The notes beneath the pieces were generated by a model, which had not been told where the DNA came from, ran no database searches, and saw only the letters and a list, made by a program, of their open reading frames with translations. A DNA stretch of 62,639 nucleotides from Myxococcota bacterium (GTDB lineage: Bacteria > Myxococcota_A > UBA796). The stretch covers positions 1-62,639 of the forward strand of contig JAQXDW010000084.1 of the NCBI GenBank assembly GCA_029251165.1. Direction: 5' to 3'. Shown piece by piece: positions 60,366 to 62,639 of this stretch; the first letter of the stretch is position 1, and each line of letters opens with the position of its first letter. The translations under genes were made by a program, and so were the position numbers.

Positions 60366-61187
60366 CTACTTCCTGCGCTTGACGATGAATTTGTTGGAGG
60401 GCTTCTTCCGAGAACGGGTCTTGTAACCCTTGGTCGGCTTGCCCCAGGGGGTCACCGGATGGCGACCCTTGGCACGACCCTCACCACCACCGTGCGGGTG
60501 GTCGATCGGGTTCATGGCAGTACCACGAACCTTGGGACGACGCCCGAGCCAGCGGCTGCGGCCAGCCTTACCGATGGTGCGGTTGGAGTGGTCTTCGTTA
60601 CCGACCTGGCCGATAGTGGCCCGGCAGCGACGATGAATCTGACGGAGCTCGCCGCTGGGCAGACGGAGGAGGACGTACTCGCCTTCCTTTGCCATGACCT
60701 GTGCGTAGCTGCCTGCAGAACGACAGAGCTGGCCGCCCTTTCCGATCTGCATCTCGATGTTGTGAACCCAGGTACCGAGCGGGATGGCCGTGAGGGTCAT
60801 CGCGTTGCCCGGAAGGATGTCACAGTCATCAGCAGTGATGACCTTGGCGCCAACCTCGAGGCCCTTGGGGGCCAAGATGTAGCGCTTCTCACCATCTACG
60901 AAGTGGATGAGTGCAATGCGCGCGCTGCGGTTCGGATCGTACTCAATGGCCGCGACCTTACCGGGAACACCGATCTTGTCACGCTTGAAGTCGATCATGC
61001 GATAGCGACGCTTGTGACCGCCACCACGGTGGCGCATGGTAATGCGACCACGGTTGTTGCGACCGCCAGAGCGGGTGCGCTTTGCCAGGAGGGACTTCTC
61101 GGGGGTGTCTTTGGTCACCTCGGAGAAGTCAGAGCCGCTCATGAAACGGCGCGACGGTGTCGTCGGCTTATACTTACGGATAGCCAT
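60366..61187 (-). CDS. rplB: Ribosomal protein L2
   Basis: A 273-residue protein needed for peptidyl transfer: RNNRGRITMRHRGGGHKRRYR, NPIDHPHGGGEGRAKGRHPVTPWG and C-terminal NKFIVKRRK. Confidence 0.98.
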   Translation of the reverse strand: MAIRKYKPTTPSRRFMSGSDFSEVTKDTPEKSLLAKRTRSGGRNNRGRITMRHRGGGHKRRYRMIDFKRDKIGVPGKVAAIEYDPNRSARIALIHFVDGEKRYILAPKGLEVGAKVITADDCDILPGNAMTLTAIPLGTWVHNIEMQIGKGGQLCRSAGSYAQVMAKEGEYVLLRLPSGELRQIHRRCRATIGQVGNEDHSNRTIGKAGRSRWLGRRPKVRGTAMNPIDHPHGGGEGRAKGRHPVTPWGKPTKGYKTRSRKKPSNKFIVKRRK

Positions 61188-61199
61188 GTTCGTTCCCGC

Positions 61200-61487
61200 C
61201 TACTGCTCGAAGAAGTTCAGGGAGTGGCCCTCGGCGAGCTTGACGTAGGCTTTTTTCCAGTTGGAGCGCTTGCCAGTGTGACGGCCAAAGCGCTTGGACT
61301 TGCCACGGACGATAAGCGTCCGCACGTCAGAGACCTCGACACCGAAGTAGCTCTCAACAGCACTTTTGATCTGGAGCTTGTTGGACTCCAGGCCGACCTC
61401 GAAAATATAGGTATTTTCGAGGTTCATCTGAAGAGCGCTCTTCTCAGTGATCAGCGGTCGCCGCAGAATGTCGCGAAGTTCGTTCAT
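61200..61487 (-). CDS. rplW: Ribosomal protein L23
   Basis: A 95-residue protein at the tunnel exit: RRPLITEKSALQM, YIFEVGLESNKLQIKSAVE and KRFGRHTGKRSNWKKAYVKL. Confidence 0.98.
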   Translation of the reverse strand: MNELRDILRRPLITEKSALQMNLENTYIFEVGLESNKLQIKSAVESYFGVEVSDVRTLIVRGKSKRFGRHTGKRSNWKKAYVKLAEGHSLNFFEQ

Positions 61488-61490
61488 CGT

Positions 61491-62114
61491 TCACTCCCCC
61501 AGCCTGGCGGTGATTTTCTCCACAGCAGCGGAGGTCATCGCGAGGTTGCGGTGCTTGAGGATGTCGTAGACGTTTAGTCCCTCGACCGGAAGGACTGTGA
61601 CCTTCGGCAGGTTCCGAGCAGACTTCAGCACGGTCTCATCCTTCCCGTCGATGACGAGGAGGAGGTCTCCGAATTCGAAGGTGTTCATCACACCAGCGAA
61701 GAGCTTGGTCTTGGTCTCGGGGAGGGTGAAAGCGTCAAAGACGGTCAGGGCACTCTCTTCACAGCGACGGCTCAAGGCACAACGCAGCGCAGCAGCTCGG
61801 ACCTTCTTGGGAAGCTTGTGGGCATGGGAGCGGGGGTGCGGACCATGGACCACGCCACCGCCGCGATAATGCGGAGCGCTGACGGTACCCTGGCGAGCAC
61901 GACCGGTACCCTTCTGCCGGTACGGCTTCTTGCCACCACCAGCGACCTGGGCGCGTCCCTTCACCGCATGGGTGCCGGCACGACGCTTAGCCATCTGGTA
62001 GCGAACGACAGTGTGAAAGAGGTGTTCCTTGACCTCAGCACCGAAGACAGCGTCGTTAAGCTCAATCGAGCCGACGGTCTCCCGGCTGGTGTTGTGGATA
62101 TCAAGGGTAGGCAT
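61491..62114 (-). CDS. rplD: Ribosomal protein L4
   Basis: A 207-residue protein: AGTHAVKGRAQVAGGGKKPYRQKGTGRARQG and a typical C-terminal globular part. Its start lies only 18 bases after the rpsJ stop, so there is no room for rplC, which normally precedes it. Confidence 0.98.
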   Translation of the reverse strand: MPTLDIHNTSRETVGSIELNDAVFGAEVKEHLFHTVVRYQMAKRRAGTHAVKGRAQVAGGGKKPYRQKGTGRARQGTVSAPHYRGGGVVHGPHPRSHAHKLPKKVRAAALRCALSRRCEESALTVFDAFTLPETKTKLFAGVMNTFEFGDLLLVIDGKDETVLKSARNLPKVTVLPVEGLNVYDILKHRNLAMTSAAVEKITARLGE

Positions 62115-62132
62115 GATTCCTCCGAGAAGCCC

Positions 62133-62447
62133 TCAGGTGGACTTGATCTCGACGTACACGCCTGCCGAGAGGTCCAGCTTCATCAGTGCGTCGACGGTCG
62201 ACTGCACTGGCTCGACGATGTCGATCAGGCGATGGTGAGTGCGGCGCTCGAACTGCTCGCGGGACTTCTTATCAACGTGAGGACCACGAAGAACGGTCCA
62301 GCGGCTAATCGTCGTGGGAAGCGGGAATGGTCCCCGGACCGAGACGCCAGTACGGCGGGCGGTCTCCACGATCTCGCGAGCGGAACGATCAAGCAGCTTG
62401 TGATCGTATGCCTTGAGGCGAATTCGGATCTTGTTGGCGGCAGCCAT
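62133..62447 (-). CDS. rpsJ: Ribosomal protein S10
   Basis: A 104-residue protein: NKIRIRLKAYDHKLLDRSA, GPFPLPTTISRWTVLRGPHVDKKSREQFERRTHHR. The start MAAANK at 62447 has AGGAGA upstream; a longer in-frame start lies inside a hairpin and is rejected. Confidence 0.98.
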   Translation of the reverse strand: MAAANKIRIRLKAYDHKLLDRSAREIVETARRTGVSVRGPFPLPTTISRWTVLRGPHVDKKSREQFERRTHHRLIDIVEPVQSTVDALMKLDLSAGVYVEIKST

Positions 62448-62464
62448 GTGGCTCTCCTGAGTCA

Positions 62465-62488
62465 AAGGGTGAAGTCATCTTCACCCTT
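62465..62488 (-). terminator. Intercistronic hairpin between tuf and rpsJ
   Basis: A perfect 10-bp stem AAGGGTGAAG/CTTCACCCTT with a 4-base loop. Only three T follow on the minus strand, so it may attenuate or protect the mRNA rather than fully terminate. Confidence 0.65.
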
Positions 62489-62495
62489 CAGGGTG

Positions 62496-62639
62496 CTACT
62501 CGACGATTGCAGTGACGACACCCGCGCCGACGGTACGACCGCCCTCGCGGATGGCGAAGCGAAGCTGCTTCTCGATGGCGATGGGCGTGATGAGCTCGAC
62601 GTTCATCACGACGCGGTCACCGGGCATGACCATCTCGAC
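62496..62639 (-). CDS. tuf: Elongation factor Tu, C-terminal end (cut by window edge)
   Basis: The last 47 codons of EF-Tu: EMVMPGDRVVMNVELITPIA, LRFAIREGGRTVGAGVVTAIVE and a TAG stop. The rest lies beyond the right edge. It is upstream of rpsJ in the same direction, the common str-S10 arrangement. Confidence 0.96.
   Translation of the reverse strand, partial: VEMVMPGDRVVMNVELITPIAIEKQLRFAIREGGRTVGAGVVTAIVE

Noticed and set aside
60459..61577. A 372-codon open frame opposite rplB and rplW
   Set aside because: Antisense shadow of ribosomal protein genes.
62448..62465. Earlier start codon for rpsJ (MTQESH)
   Set aside because: It lies at the base of a hairpin, lacks a ribosome site and does not match the S10 family N-terminus; the ATG at 62447 has AGGAGA upstream.

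Overview
The window is GC-rich, gene-dense bacterial DNA from a Gram-negative organism: it carries a TonB-dependent receptor, outer-membrane beta-barrels, lipoproteins, a TRAP transporter and SecG. The best taxonomic guess is a member of, or relative of, the Myxococcota (former Deltaproteobacteria). The reasons are a locus with the order and domain content of the Myxococcus Glt gliding machinery, a MopE-repeat/lamin-tail/PKD lipoprotein, a 'choice-of-anchor D'-type lipoprotein and many TPR proteins. This placement is inference; no database search was run.

Layout. 1-2.9 kb: the 3' part of a TonB-dependent receptor and a small secreted protein. 3.0-15.1 kb: eight genes matching gltA, gltB, gltC, gltD, gltE, gltF, gltG and gltH in one co-directional run, with strong hairpin terminators after gltE, gltG and gltH. 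15.2-17.3 kb: a lipoprotein and a stand-alone rplC (ribosomal protein L3), moved out of the S10 operon. 17.3-20.7 kb: guaB and an acyl-CoA ligase on the minus strand. 20.9-27.9 kb: from a strong promoter, a TatT-type TRAP system (TatT, DctP, fused DctQM), a lipase-like hydrolase, pyrE and an M24 aminopeptidase. 27.9-36.7 kb: nadB, a lytic transglycosylase, pgsA, an exported trio (TlpA-like thioredoxin, amidohydrolase, and a second amidohydrolase that has lost its metal ligands), pyrD and a MopE/LTD/PKD lipoprotein. 37-43.3 kb: tRNA-Gly, a three-gene glycosyltransferase/beta-helix/membrane-protein unit, a small secreted protein and an FAD oxidoreductase. 43.8-47.3 kb: gap-pgk-tpiA-secG and a tRNA-Leu with the unusual anticodon AAG. 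47.5-62.6 kb (minus strand): fur, then the S10-spc-alpha ribosomal cluster from tuf (partial) to rplQ.

How the parts work together. The Glt-like proteins would form an envelope-spanning machine: a cytoplasmic FHA domain and a TonB-like periplasmic arm (GltG), periplasmic and lipoprotein TPR scaffolds (GltC, D, E) and outer-membrane barrels (GltA, B, H). The TRAP operon looks built to capture and process a hydrophobic or organic-acid ligand. The ribosomal cluster has the usual order but lacks rplC, infA and rpsD at their normal places, and it contains an internal promoter with a structured leader between rpmC and rpsQ.

The observations most worth a second look are the compact Glt-like locus, the relocated rplC, the paired active and inactive amidohydrolases, the TatT-TRAP/lipase operon and the A34 tRNA-Leu.
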